A stretch of DNA of 10,290 nt from Burkholderiales bacterium (lineage in GTDB: Bacteria; Pseudomonadota; Gammaproteobacteria; Burkholderiales; Casimicrobiaceae), in the NCBI GenBank assembly GCA_025354075.1, contig JANXNO010000101.1:1-10290 (forward strand). The letters are read 5' to 3'. Positions 1 to 7,748 of the stretch are shown here, one piece after another. The notes beneath the pieces were generated by a model. The model searched no databases, had not been told where the DNA came from, and saw nothing but the letters and a program-made list of their open reading frames with translations. A program made the translations under genes and the position numbers. Each line of letters starts with the position of its first letter. Position 1 is the stretch's first letter.

Positions 1-118
1 CTTTTGCAATTTTTTGGCATCAGCCCCTGTGTACAAGAGGCTACAGCCAAAAGCTGATTGTGTGAACACTCGCAACCAGCCCTCGCCACAACCGCGTCAA
101 AGTGATAGCTTTCATCCT

Positions 119-508
119 ATGAAAATTTCGCAATTCATGAAACGGTCAAAGCGCTTCGTCGCGGGCGTGTTGCTGGTAACGTTCACCTCCGCCAGCCTCG
201 CGCAGGAAGCAACCATTCGCGTCACGCGAAAAGCGACCGATCAATACGCGGTCAGCAAGAGCGAAGTCGTGATCACGACCAAGTATTGCCACGAGTATTC
301 GCGCGACGAAGAGGCGATTTTGACCACGCGGCAGGAAGGTGCTGAAAACGCGCTGCTGTTCGCGTCCGGCGCGCAGTGCGAGGTGATCGCTGCGTCAAAG
401 CCAGATGACAGCAAATTTGACCTGCTCGATTTTCTGATTCAGCTCGGATTGATGGTGCTGACCAAAGGCGCAACCGGCGTGCCGATCCCCAAAGTCAAGC
501 GCAACTAG
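119..508 (+). CDS. Small exported protein of unknown function
   Basis: This predicted protein of 129 residues belongs to no family I recognise. The N-terminus is a clear Sec signal peptide: a basic stretch (MKRSKR, residues 7-12), a hydrophobic core (about 13-24) and a likely signal peptidase I site after Ala28 (SLA before QE). The mature part is about 100 residues and has exactly two cysteines, Cys57 and Cys87, which could form a disulfide in the periplasm. Residues 101-116 are hydrophobic (LLDFLIQLGLMVL) and could be a buried helix or a membrane contact; the C-terminus is basic (KVKRN). The frame is open back to base 14, but the added 35 residues are polar and would bury the signal peptide, so the ATG at 119 is preferred; an ATG at 137 is also possible. 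No strong Shine-Dalgarno sequence was seen. It converges on the amidohydrolase gene and shares its stop-codon palindrome. Coding status is fairly sure, function unknown. Confidence 0.7.
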   Translation: MKISQFMKRSKRFVAGVLLVTFTSASLAQEATIRVTRKATDQYAVSKSEVVITTKYCHEYSRDEEAILTTRQEGAENALLFASGAQCEVIAASKPDDSKFDLLDFLIQLGLMVLTKGATGVPIPKVKRN

Positions 509-1536
509 CGTCCTTCGAAACCCGTGAGTGCACCCACCACGTTGTCGCCAATCTCGGCGACGGCGTAACCGCCTTCCATCGCAAACAAAGTCGGCAATTT
601 GAGCCGCGAAATCCGCTCGCCCATCGACGGGTAGTCTGACGTTTTGAGTTTGAAATGCGAGATCGGATCTCCCTCAAACGTATCCACACCCAGCGACACG
701 ACCAGCGCGTCCGGTTTGAACGCCTCAATACATTTGATCGCCGCGTCAAGCGCCGCAAACCAGCTCAATACCGAACTGCCGGCTGGCAACGGCAGATTCA
801 GGTTAAAGCCCGCACCAGCGCCGCTGCCCGTCTCGTCGGCATGCCCGAGATAGAACGGATATTCGGTCATCGGATCGCCGTGAATACTTGCGAAAAACAC
901 GTCGTCACGCGCATAAAAAACATCCTGTGTGCCGTTGCCGTGGTGATAGTCCACGTCGAGAATCGCCACCCGCGCGCAACCTGAATCACGCAAAGCCTGC
1001 GCGGCAATCGCGGCGTGATTCAGGAAGCAATAGCCGCCAAAAAAATCTCGCCCTGCATGATGGCCGGGCGGACGCGTGAGCACGAATGCAGACGACTCAC
1101 CCGCGTTGAGCAAATCCACAGCCGTCAGCGCGCAATCAGCGCCCGAGCGGGTCGCGGCCCACGTTCCGGCGGTCAGCGGCGAGCCCGCGTCGAACGAATA
1201 CAAACCCATGCGCGCTGCGAAATTTTTAGGCTCCACATCGGAGCGCATCCCGCGAATGGGCCATGTCGCCGGGAAGGCGTCCCCCTTGCCGCCCAGCGCC
1301 AGATATTCGTCATGTGCGCCACGCAAAAAACTCACATAGCGCCCGCTGTGAATTTTGAGAATGGTGGCGTCGCCGTGGGTTGTCGGCGACAGAATTTCCC
1401 CCAGCTTCTCGCGCTCAACGGCGGCCAGCACCCAGTCCGCGCGTTCGGGCTTTTCGAAGGCAGGCACCTTCTCGCCCCGAAAAAATTCATGTTCGGCCCG
1501 ATGCAAGGAATGGGCGGCGTTGTAAATCGTTTTCAT
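505..1536 (-). CDS. aphA: Acetylpolyamine amidohydrolase (class II histone deacetylase-like family)
   Basis: The product (343 residues) is a zinc-dependent deacetylase that should remove the acetyl group from acetylated polyamines such as acetylputrescine or acetylspermidine in the cytoplasm, feeding polyamine reuse or breakdown. Length and sequence follow the Mycoplana ramosa enzyme (341 residues) closely from end to end. Visible motifs are RPPGHHAG (155-162) with the catalytic His pair 159/160, DVDYHHGNGTQD (194-205) with presumed zinc ligands Asp196 and His198, SLGVDTFEGDP (281-291) with zinc ligand Asp285, and EGGY (321-324) with the transition-state Tyr324. Glu17, at the position of the polyamine-binding glutamate of the Mycoplana enzyme, is also present, which favours a polyamine over a protein substrate. 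The start at 1536 gives the family N-terminus (MKTIY); an upstream ATG at 1602 would add 22 unlike residues. The nearest Shine-Dalgarno-like AGAGG lies 12 bases upstream, which is weak. Family sure; the exact substrate is inferred. Confidence 0.93.
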   Translation of the reverse strand: MKTIYNAAHSLHRAEHEFFRGEKVPAFEKPERADWVLAAVEREKLGEILSPTTHGDATILKIHSGRYVSFLRGAHDEYLALGGKGDAFPATWPIRGMRSDVEPKNFAARMGLYSFDAGSPLTAGTWAATRSGADCALTAVDLLNAGESSAFVLTRPPGHHAGRDFFGGYCFLNHAAIAAQALRDSGCARVAILDVDYHHGNGTQDVFYARDDVFFASIHGDPMTEYPFYLGHADETGSGAGAGFNLNLPLPAGSSVLSWFAALDAAIKCIEAFKPDALVVSLGVDTFEGDPISHFKLKTSDYPSMGERISRLKLPTLFAMEGGYAVAEIGDNVVGALTGFEGR

Positions 1537-1648
1537 CGCGCTATTTTGCCTCTGAGCCGGGCGGACGGTCGATTTGTCGCGCGGCTGGCGACGCCACTGC
1601 ATTTGCCCGCAAAATGTCAGCGTGTCCGATCACGCAGAATTGCTGACC
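1537..1648. promoter_or_regulatory. Divergent intergenic region, presumed promoters for two genes
   Basis: This 112-base gap separates the starts of the amidohydrolase gene (leftward) and the PH-domain gene (rightward), so promoters for both should lie here. I see no convincing sigma-70 -35/-10 pair on either strand. The only structure noted is a short inverted repeat at 1602-1613 (TTTGC, two bases, GCAAA), which could be an operator half-site pair but is short enough to occur by chance. Confidence 0.35.
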
Positions 1649-2209
1649 ATGAATATTGCCGCCACCCTGCCCCCCTTGCGCACCCGCTTCAACCCGCTCA
1701 TTCGCCCGTATCTCGTGCTGAGCGTCGGCTTCAGCCTGATCGTCAGCCTCATCGGAATTCCGTTCGCGATCCTCTGGTTTCTCGGCGTCGGGCAATGGTG
1801 GGCGCGGCACTATTTCGACAAACTCGAATGCGAACTCACGCCGCGTGCGCTGCGCTATCGCAAGGGCATTTTCGTGACGGTGGAAAAGACTATTCCGCTC
1901 GAAAATATTCAGGACGTGACCTTCATTGAAGGCCCACTGCTAAAGCGCTTCAACCTGAGCATCCTCAAATTCGAAACCGCAGGCCACAGCGCCGGTCAAG
2001 CCAACGACATGAAGCTGATCGGCATCATCGATGCGCATGATTTTCGCGCACGGATTCTGGCAGCGCGGGATGAGATGAAGCGGGCGCAGCAATCAGTGCC
2101 GGCGGCGATGGACACGACAGATCTCGCGCAAGTTGAGTCACTACGCGCGATTCAGCGCAGTCTGGAAGAAATCACTGCACTATTGAAAGAGCGGTTGCCG
2201 AAGCCGTAG
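1649..2209 (+). CDS. Membrane-anchored bacterial PH-domain protein (YdbS/DUF304-like)
   Basis: The product (186 residues) resembles the bacterial PH (bPH_2, formerly DUF304) proteins found as single genes in many proteobacteria; their molecular role is not known. A long hydrophobic stretch at about 20-48 (from YLVLSVGF to LWFLGVG) makes one long or two short hairpin membrane segments. It is followed by QWWARHYFDKLECELT and the PH-like beta domain at about 58-140, with typical features KGIFVTVEKTIPLENIQDVT (72-91) and GPLLKRFNLSILKFETAG (95-112). Residues 155-186 form a predicted amphipathic helix (VESLRAIQRSLEEITALLKE), possibly a short coiled coil for self-association. The ATG at 1649 starts just before the family motif RTRFNPLIRPY. 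A GTG at 1622 in the same frame is an alternative, and neither has a good Shine-Dalgarno sequence. The stop codon lies inside the left arm of the large inverted repeat. Confidence 0.85.
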   Translation: MNIAATLPPLRTRFNPLIRPYLVLSVGFSLIVSLIGIPFAILWFLGVGQWWARHYFDKLECELTPRALRYRKGIFVTVEKTIPLENIQDVTFIEGPLLKRFNLSILKFETAGHSAGQANDMKLIGIIDAHDFRARILAARDEMKRAQQSVPAAMDTTDLAQVESLRAIQRSLEEITALLKERLPKP

Positions 2210-2281
2210 CCTCGATGCAGGGAAGCGGAATCGAGGTCGTATTTGAAATACCTCGATTGCGCTGCGCTTCATCGAGGCTAC
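2206..2281. repeat. Long imperfect inverted repeat, candidate two-way terminator
   Basis: The left arm (2206-2236) and the right arm (2251-2281) are each 31 bases and match as reverse complements at 27 of 31 positions; both outer ends read GTAGCCTCGATG inward. The 14-base centre contains a smaller palindrome (GTATTT-G-AAATAC, 2238-2250), so the whole element can fold into one long hairpin. It begins in the TAG stop of the PH-domain gene and ends 4 bases before the stop codon of the oxoprolinase gene on the other strand, filling the space between two convergent genes. A poly-U tract typical of an intrinsic terminator is absent, so termination is inferred from position and structure. The arm core (CCTCGAT, GCGCAGCG-like middle, ATCGAGG) has the style of dispersed extragenic palindromes. 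Confidence 0.75.
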
Positions 2282-2285
2282 GAAT

Positions 2286-5200
2286 TCACGCCACGCCGAA
2301 ACCGCCGCCTCCCGGCGTCTGAATCACGAACACATCATCCTTGTTCAGTGCGACTTCGCAAATATGGCCGTAGTCCTCGCGTGAACCGTCGGTTCGTTCG
2401 ACCCAGTTTTTTGCTGTAGCGCCCGGTTCACCACCGGCCATTCCGTGCGGGCGATTGACGCGGTTGTTGCCGAGAATCGCTGCGGTCATGGGTTCGAGGA
2501 ATCGGATGCGTCGATCTGCGCCATCGCCGCCGTGGAACTTGCCTTTGCCGCCTGTTCCCAGCTTGATCGTGTGTGAATCTACTCGCACCGGATAGCGGAA
2601 TTCGAGCACTTCGGGATCGGTCAATCGCGAGTTGGTCATGTGGCATTGCACGACGCTGGTGCCGTCGAACGTCGGGCCTGCGCCGGAGCCGCCGGAGATG
2701 GTTTCGTAATACTGGTACTCGTCGTTACCGAAGGTGAAGTTGGTCATCGTGCCGTAGGCTCCGGCTAACACGCCGAGTGCGCCGTAGAGGCAGTTAGTTG
2801 CGGCTTGCGACACCTCGACGTTGCCCGCAACCACCGCTGCCGGATACACCGGCGACAACATACTACCGTCCGGGATCACGATGTCGATAGGCTTCAAGCA
2901 GCCCGCGTTCATCGGAATTTCATCGTCGACCAATGTGCGGAAAACGTAGAGCACCACCGCACGACTCACGCTTCGCGGCGCGTTGAAATTGCTCGGGCGT
3001 TGCGCTGATGTGCCGGTGAAATCTACCTTGGCCGTACGTTCAGTCCGGTTGATCGACACCTTGACGTGAATGTGGCTGCCATCGTCAATATCTACGCCAA
3101 ATTCACCATCAGTGAGCTTGTGGATCGCGCGTCGCACACTTTCTTCCGCGTTATCCTGCACGTGATTCATGTAGGCAACAACGACGTCGCGACCGAAGTG
3201 CTCAACCATCTTGGTCAACTCGTTCGCGCCCTTGTTGCAGCTCGCTACCTGCGCGCGAAGATCACCAATGTTTTGGGCAACGTTGCGCACTGGATATGCA
3301 TCGTGAGTAAGGATGTGCGTTAACTCATCCTCAAGGAATACACCTTCGCGCACCAGTTGCACGTTGTCGAGCAGCACGCCCTCTTCGCTGATGTGTTTCG
3401 AGAACGGTGGCATTGAGCCGGGCGTGATGCCGCCGATGTCAGCGTGATGGCCGCGCGCAGCGGTGTAGAACAGCGGCGTCGTTTCACTTTGCAGGAAAAT
3501 AGGTTTCACTACCGTGACGTCCGGGATGTGCGTGCCACCTGCGTACGGCGCGTTGAGCACAAAGGCGTCGCCCGGTTTCATGGCCCCGGCGCGTTTCTCC
3601 AGAATCACGCGAACGCTCTCACCCATTGAGCCCAGATGCACGGGCATATGCGGCGCGTTGGCAACGAGATTGCCTTCCGGGTCGAAGATCGCGCAGGAGA
3701 AATCGAGGCGTTCCTTGATGTTCACCGAGTAGCTGGTGTTGGCCAGCGTGACGCCCATCTGCTCGGCAATCGCCATGAACAGGTTGTTGAACACTTCCAG
3801 TAGCACGGGATCGGCGGTGGTGCCGATGGCGTGGGCACGTTCGGCTTTTTTTGTGCGTTCGAGCACGAGGTGATTTTGAGCTGTGACGACCGCGCGCCAT
3901 TCAGGCTCAACTACTGTCGTGGCCATGGGCTCCTTGATGATGGCAGGGCCAACAATGATGTCGCCGGGACGCAGGTCTTCGCGATAGAACACTTGCGTCG
4001 GTCGCAACGCGTCGTCGCTGAATACCTTGACTTCGGCACGTGCATGCAAACCTTCAACACGCACCTCAAGATCAGGCACCGCTTCCTGTGCGGACTGCGC
4101 ATGCCCAATGGCTTCTGCGGCAACCGCCTCAACCACCAGCGCACGCCCCGGCATCAGAAAGCCATATCGTTGCCGATAGGTCGCTTCGAATGCCTTGAGT
4201 AATGATGCTTGCGAGGTAGATGCTTCCAGTGGCAACTCGATCGTGGTATCCGTGCCGTCGTACTTGAGCGCAAGTGAATTCACTACGTGTACCTGCGCCG
4301 TTGTGAGCCCCTGCGCCTCGACATCGGCGCGCGCATGGCTGCCGAGCGCGGTGAACTCAGTGGCAAGCGCCGTCAGCAACTCGTCCGACAATTCCTTCTC
4401 TACTGCCGCCTGCTTGAGCGTGCGCACATCGGCCAGGCCCATGCCATAAGCCGACAGCACACCTGCGAACGGGTGGATGTAAACGCGCTGCATGCCGAGC
4501 GCATCGGCCACCATGCAGGCATGTTGCCCGCCCGCGCCACCGAAGCAGGTGAGCGTGTATTCCGTCACGTCATAGCCGCGCTGTACGCTGATGTGCTTGA
4601 TCGCGTTGGCCATGTTTTCTACCGCGATGCGAAGGAAGCCTGCGGCGATTTCCTCGGGTGATTTTTTCTGACCTGTCGCTTTCTCAACCTGCAACGCGAG
4701 CAGTTCAAATTTCTCAAAGACCGCGCAAGTATCGAGCGGCTCGTCGCCATTTGGCCCGAACACCGCCGGAAACAATTCCGGACGCAACTTGCCGACCATC
4801 ACATTGCAGTCGGTCACCGTCAACGGCCCGCCGCGACGATACGCCGCAGGGCCTGGATTGGCACCGGCACTCTCCGGCCCCACGCGAAATTTGCTGCCGT
4901 CAAAGGTGCAGATCGATCCGCCACCTGCGGCCACCGTATGAATCTGCATGATAGGCGCGCGCAAACGAACACCAGCGACTTCGGTCTCGAACGCGCGCTC
5001 GTACTCGCCCGCGAAGTGGGTGACGTCAGTAGACGTGCCACCCATGTCAAAGCCAATCATCTTGTCGAAGCCCGCAAGCTGCGTGACCGCTGCCGCTCCG
5101 ACAATGCCACCCGCCGGGCCGGACAGAATCGCGTCCTTACCCTGAAACTTGTGCGCATCGGTGAGTCCGCCCGAGCTTTGCATGAATTGCAGACGCACAT

Positions 5201-5924
5201 TGCCCAGCGCGGATTGCACCTGCTCGACGTAGCGACGCAGAATGGGTGACAAATAAGCGTCAACCACCGCAGTGTCACCACGCGAAACAAACTTCATCAG
5301 CGGCGACACCTCATGCGACACGCTGATCTGCGTGAAGCCAATGTCTCGTGCAATCAGTTTCAACGCCGCTTCATGCTGCGTATAGCGATAGCCGTGCATC
5401 AGGCACATCGCGACCGTCCTGAAGCCCTTGTCGAATGCGGCTTGCAGGTCAGTGCGTGCCTTCGCTTCGTTCAAAGGCAATACCACATCACCGTGCGCAC
5501 CGATGCGCTCATCAACTTCAACCACCGATTCGTAAAGCAGCTCGGGTAACTCGATCTTGCGTACGAAAAGCTTGGGGCGTGCCTGATAGGCGATGCGAAG
5601 CTGATCACGAAAACCGGTCGTCACGACAAGTAGCGTACGTTCGCCTTTGCGCTCAAGTAGCGCATTGGTGGCAACCGTGGTACCCATCTTGACCGCTTCG
5701 ATCTGCTCGGCGGGAATTGCTTCGCCAGCCTTGAGGCCCAAGAGATCCCGCACCCCTTGAACCGCTGCATCTTTGTAGCGCTCAGGGTTCTCGGAAAGCA
5801 ACTTGTGCGTGACGAGCGTTCCATCCGGCTTCTTCGCGACGATGTCGGTGAAGGTACCTCCCCGGTCAATCCAGAATTGCCACTGGCTGGTTGTCACCAC
5901 TTGCTCGGTGCCTGCTGCCTTCAT
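2286..5924 (-). CDS. Fused HyuA-HyuB ATP-dependent amidohydrolase, probable 5-oxoprolinase
   Basis: This large cytoplasmic enzyme (1212 residues) belongs to the hydantoinase/oxoprolinase family and joins both halves in one chain, as in eukaryotic OPLAH and many bacterial 5-oxoprolinases (about 1200-1290 residues). The expected reaction is 5-oxoproline + ATP + 2 H2O to glutamate + ADP + Pi. The HyuA half covers about 16-690: an N-terminal hydantoinase domain with phosphate loop DRGGTFTD (20-27), and an actin-fold domain with [10 protein letters not shown] (291-300) and [10 protein letters not shown] (461-470). The HyuB half covers about 704-1212, with [12 protein letters not shown] (737-748), [12 protein letters not shown] (791-802), [10 protein letters not shown] (823-832) and the glycine-rich end QTPGGGGFG (1202-1210). 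No part is missing. Its ATG overlaps the TGA of the binding protein gene by 4 bases and has no clear Shine-Dalgarno sequence, which indicates translational coupling. Hydantoin, caprolactam or another lactam as substrate cannot be excluded; the DUF1445 neighbour favours 5-oxoproline. Confidence 0.93.
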   Translation of the reverse strand: MKAAGTEQVVTTSQWQFWIDRGGTFTDIVAKKPDGTLVTHKLLSENPERYKDAAVQGVRDLLGLKAGEAIPAEQIEAVKMGTTVATNALLERKGERTLLVVTTGFRDQLRIAYQARPKLFVRKIELPELLYESVVEVDERIGAHGDVVLPLNEAKARTDLQAAFDKGFRTVAMCLMHGYRYTQHEAALKLIARDIGFTQISVSHEVSPLMKFVSRGDTAVVDAYLSPILRRYVEQVQSALGNVRLQFMQSSGGLTDAHKFQGKDAILSGPAGGIVGAAAVTQLAGFDKMIGFDMGGTSTDVTHFAGEYERAFETEVAGVRLRAPIMQIHTVAAGGGSICTFDGSKFRVGPESAGANPGPAAYRRGGPLTVTDCNVMVGKLRPELFPAVFGPNGDEPLDTCAVFEKFELLALQVEKATGQKKSPEEIAAGFLRIAVENMANAIKHISVQRGYDVTEYTLTCFGGAGGQHACMVADALGMQRVYIHPFAGVLSAYGMGLADVRTLKQAAVEKELSDELLTALATEFTALGSHARADVEAQGLTTAQVHVVNSLALKYDGTDTTIELPLEASTSQASLLKAFEATYRQRYGFLMPGRALVVEAVAAEAIGHAQSAQEAVPDLEVRVEGLHARAEVKVFSDDALRPTQVFYREDLRPGDIIVGPAIIKEPMATTVVEPEWRAVVTAQNHLVLERTKKAERAHAIGTTADPVLLEVFNNLFMAIAEQMGVTLANTSYSVNIKERLDFSCAIFDPEGNLVANAPHMPVHLGSMGESVRVILEKRAGAMKPGDAFVLNAPYAGGTHIPDVTVVKPIFLQSETTPLFYTAARGHHADIGGITPGSMPPFSKHISEEGVLLDNVQLVREGVFLEDELTHILTHDAYPVRNVAQNIGDLRAQVASCNKGANELTKMVEHFGRDVVVAYMNHVQDNAEESVRRAIHKLTDGEFGVDIDDGSHIHVKVSINRTERTAKVDFTGTSAQRPSNFNAPRSVSRAVVLYVFRTLVDDEIPMNAGCLKPIDIVIPDGSMLSPVYPAAVVAGNVEVSQAATNCLYGALGVLAGAYGTMTNFTFGNDEYQYYETISGGSGAGPTFDGTSVVQCHMTNSRLTDPEVLEFRYPVRVDSHTIKLGTGGKGKFHGGDGADRRIRFLEPMTAAILGNNRVNRPHGMAGGEPGATAKNWVERTDGSREDYGHICEVALNKDDVFVIQTPGGGGFGVA

Positions 5925-6913
5925 TTATTCGCTGCCATGAAATACGGGATAAAAACTTCGAGGGCATCGGCGCCAACGGCCTTGACCCATTCACTTGAAA
6001 ATCGCTCGCCGATACGCTGAATCTCACGTTCCAGCCCCGGCGGCGTACTACCGATCTTAACGCCATTGCGGCGCAACGTTTCTACGGATTCCCGCGCGGC
6101 CTGCTCGCTGGCCGCCCAGCCGCGCTGCTCTGCACTGTCGGCGGCCCGCATAACCGCCGTGCGCGCCTCCGCCGGAAGCGCATTAAAGCGTTTGATATTC
6201 ACTAGCACAATATTCTTCGGGTACCACGCATTAATCTCGTAGTAGTAACGAACGTGATCCCAGACGCGGTTTTCGACGCCAGTAACAGCAGACGTGATCA
6301 TGCTGTCTACACGCCCTTCCGCCAGAGCCTTACCGACATCCACCATTGCCACGTTGACCGGTGTTGCGCCGAGCAACTGCGCGATGCGAACCGTCGTATC
6401 GTTGTAGGTGCGCATATTGGAGCTGCGAAAGTCCTTGGCGTCAATGATCGGTCGCTTTGAATAAAGCCCTTGCGGTGGCCACGGCACGGCGTAGAGAAGT
6501 TTCAGTCCTCGTACCGCAAGCAGTCGCTCCATCGTGGGCCGTTGCAGTGTCCACAGCCGACGTGCGTCCGGATAGCTGCCAACGACGAAGGGTACCGAGT
6601 CTGCGCCGGCCAGACTCAAGTCCTTGACCATACTGGTCATGATCGTCTCGCCTGCGTCAACACGGCCCTCCTGTACCGCCTGTCGCACGTCATTGAGCGA
6701 CACCAGACTGTTGCCGGGGTAAATTTCAATTTTCAGAGCGCCCTCTGTCGCTCGTGCCACGTCATTGGCAAAGGCCGTGATATTTTGCGTGTGAAATGAC
6801 TCGGCCCGGTAACCTGTTGCGAGTTTCCACACGACATTGGGTTGTGCCGCGGTATTTTGGGCAAAGCCCGCCCCAGCCACCAGCAAAGTGGCGGCGAATG
6901 TAGCCAGTTTCAT
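5921..6913 (-). CDS. dctP: TRAP-type periplasmic substrate-binding protein (DctP family)
   Basis: The product (330 residues) is a periplasmic solute-binding protein of the TRAP transporter DctP family, which usually binds carboxylates. A signal peptide with a hydrophobic core (about 3-17) and a likely cleavage site after Ala18 (GFA before QN) is visible. Family features follow in order: [20 protein letters not shown] (48-67), the [14 protein letters not shown] region (76-89), [16 protein letters not shown] (106-121), the segment around Arg168 (SNMRTYN), where the family places the carboxylate-binding arginine, and the [14 protein letters not shown] region (195-208). The start has a strong Shine-Dalgarno sequence. 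The TGA stop overlaps the ATG of the oxoprolinase gene. No TRAP membrane subunit (DctQ or DctM) is present in the window, while ABC permease and ATPase genes lie upstream in the same operon. Binding proteins of this family from Bordetella pertussis (DctP6/DctP7) are known to bind pyroglutamate, which fits the neighbours; the actual ligand here is inferred. Confidence 0.92.
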   Translation of the reverse strand: MKLATFAATLLVAGAGFAQNTAAQPNVVWKLATGYRAESFHTQNITAFANDVARATEGALKIEIYPGNSLVSLNDVRQAVQEGRVDAGETIMTSMVKDLSLAGADSVPFVVGSYPDARRLWTLQRPTMERLLAVRGLKLLYAVPWPPQGLYSKRPIIDAKDFRSSNMRTYNDTTVRIAQLLGATPVNVAMVDVGKALAEGRVDSMITSAVTGVENRVWDHVRYYYEINAWYPKNIVLVNIKRFNALPAEARTAVMRAADSAEQRGWAASEQAARESVETLRRNGVKIGSTPPGLEREIQRIGERFSSEWVKAVGADALEVFIPYFMAANK

Positions 6914-6918
6914 AACGC

Positions 6919-6924
6919 TCTCCT
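6919..6924 (-). promoter_or_regulatory. Strong ribosome binding site of the DctP-type gene
   Basis: On the minus strand AGGAGA lies 5 bases before the ATG at 6913. It fixes the start of the binding protein gene and is one of only two strong Shine-Dalgarno sequences seen in the operon. This fits the need to make a periplasmic binding protein in excess of the cytoplasmic enzymes. Confidence 0.8.
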
Positions 6925-6958
6925 GAGAGTGGACGGTTAGTGAACGTTGCTTGCTGCA

Positions 6959-7726
6959 CTAGCCTTTCAGGTCAGTGACAAACATCATGCCGGGTGCGTG
7001 GGTGACACATAGCGGAATGCGACTTTTCTGGGCAACCCACTGCGGCGTCACACCGCACGCCCAAAAAACAGGAACTTCGTTTTCTTCAATAGCGACCGGA
7101 TCGCCGTAGTCCGGTTTGGCGAGATCCACGATGCCAATCTCTGAAGCGTTGCCAACGTGCACTGGTACACCGTGAGCGACAGCAAATCTGCCAGAAATTT
7201 CCACAACTCTGGCGACATCGCTGCTCTTGATCGGTCGCATGCTGACGACCATTTCGCCATGAAACATTCCGGCAGGGGCGCAGGGGATATTGGTGCGATA
7301 CATCGCCACGTTGCGGCCCTGCTGCACATGGCGTAGCGGGATGCCTGCTTCCGCTACTGCAGCCTCGAACGAGAAGCTGCATCCAATCAAAAAACTCACG
7401 AAATCGGGTTGCCAAAGGTCGACAACGCTTTTGCGCTCGCCAGCAAACTCGCCATCACGATAGAGACGATAAAGCGGAATGTCGGTGGCGATATTGGCGT
7501 CATGCGCACAAGCCGGATGGACGCTGCCCGGCTCGAGTACTTCAATGAGCGGACAGGCTTTGGGATTTCGCTGGCAAAAAAGCAGGAAGTCAAAAGCGTA
7601 GGCCTGCGGCACGATCATCAAATTGGCTTGCAGAAAGCCTGGTGCGTGACCCGCTGTCGGCTCGGCAAAACGACCTTCGCGGGCTGCGAGCCGCAACAGT
7701 TTGGGTTCACTAAAAATCATGGTCAT
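6959..7726 (-). CDS. DUF1445 / D-glutamate cyclase-like protein (putative hydro-lyase)
   Basis: The product (255 residues, near the usual 260-270) belongs to the DUF1445 family (YcsI in Bacillus subtilis), often annotated as putative hydro-lyase. The related domain of mammalian DGLUCY converts D-glutamate to 5-oxo-D-proline. Family motifs are clear: GHAPGFLQANLMIVP (26-40), FCQRNPKACPLIEV (50-63), DIPLYRLYRDGE (82-93), DFVSFLIGCSFSFE (108-121), YRTNIPCAPAGMFHGEMVVS (143-162), VHVGNASEIGI (189-199), VFWACGVTPQ (220-229) and VTHAPGMMFVTDL (241-253). No signal peptide is seen, so it should be cytoplasmic. In B. subtilis ycsI sits beside the pxpABC (ycsF, kipI, kipA) 5-oxoprolinase genes, so the association with 5-oxoproline metabolism recurs here with an unrelated oxoprolinase. 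The start at 7726 (MTM) is chosen over the ATG at 7720 without strong Shine-Dalgarno support. It lies 22 bases after livF and 45 bases before the binding protein gene. Confidence 0.9.
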   Translation of the reverse strand: MTMIFSEPKLLRLAAREGRFAEPTAGHAPGFLQANLMIVPQAYAFDFLLFCQRNPKACPLIEVLEPGSVHPACAHDANIATDIPLYRLYRDGEFAGERKSVVDLWQPDFVSFLIGCSFSFEAAVAEAGIPLRHVQQGRNVAMYRTNIPCAPAGMFHGEMVVSMRPIKSSDVARVVEISGRFAVAHGVPVHVGNASEIGIVDLAKPDYGDPVAIEENEVPVFWACGVTPQWVAQKSRIPLCVTHAPGMMFVTDLKG

Positions 7727-7748
7727 GACAATCCGTCTTGAATAGCAT

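Noticed and set aside
14..118. N-terminal extension of 35 residues on the small exported protein
   Set aside because: It is polar, would place the signal peptide internally, and the ATG at 119 gives a standard Sec signal; no Shine-Dalgarno sequence supports the start at 14.
1602..1613. Short inverted repeat TTTGC-CC-GCAAA between the divergent genes
   Set aside because: Five-base arms are expected by chance and no regulator gene is adjacent; not listed as an operator.
1015..1929. Long open frame on the plus strand (304 codons)
   Set aside because: It runs antisense over the well-supported amidohydrolase and then through the PH-domain gene in another frame, is Arg/His/Pro-rich with no recognisable domain, and is a GC-driven shadow frame.
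3831..4661. Plus-strand open frames inside the oxoprolinase gene
   Set aside because: Antisense to intact, motif-rich coding sequence, with no domain or Shine-Dalgarno support.
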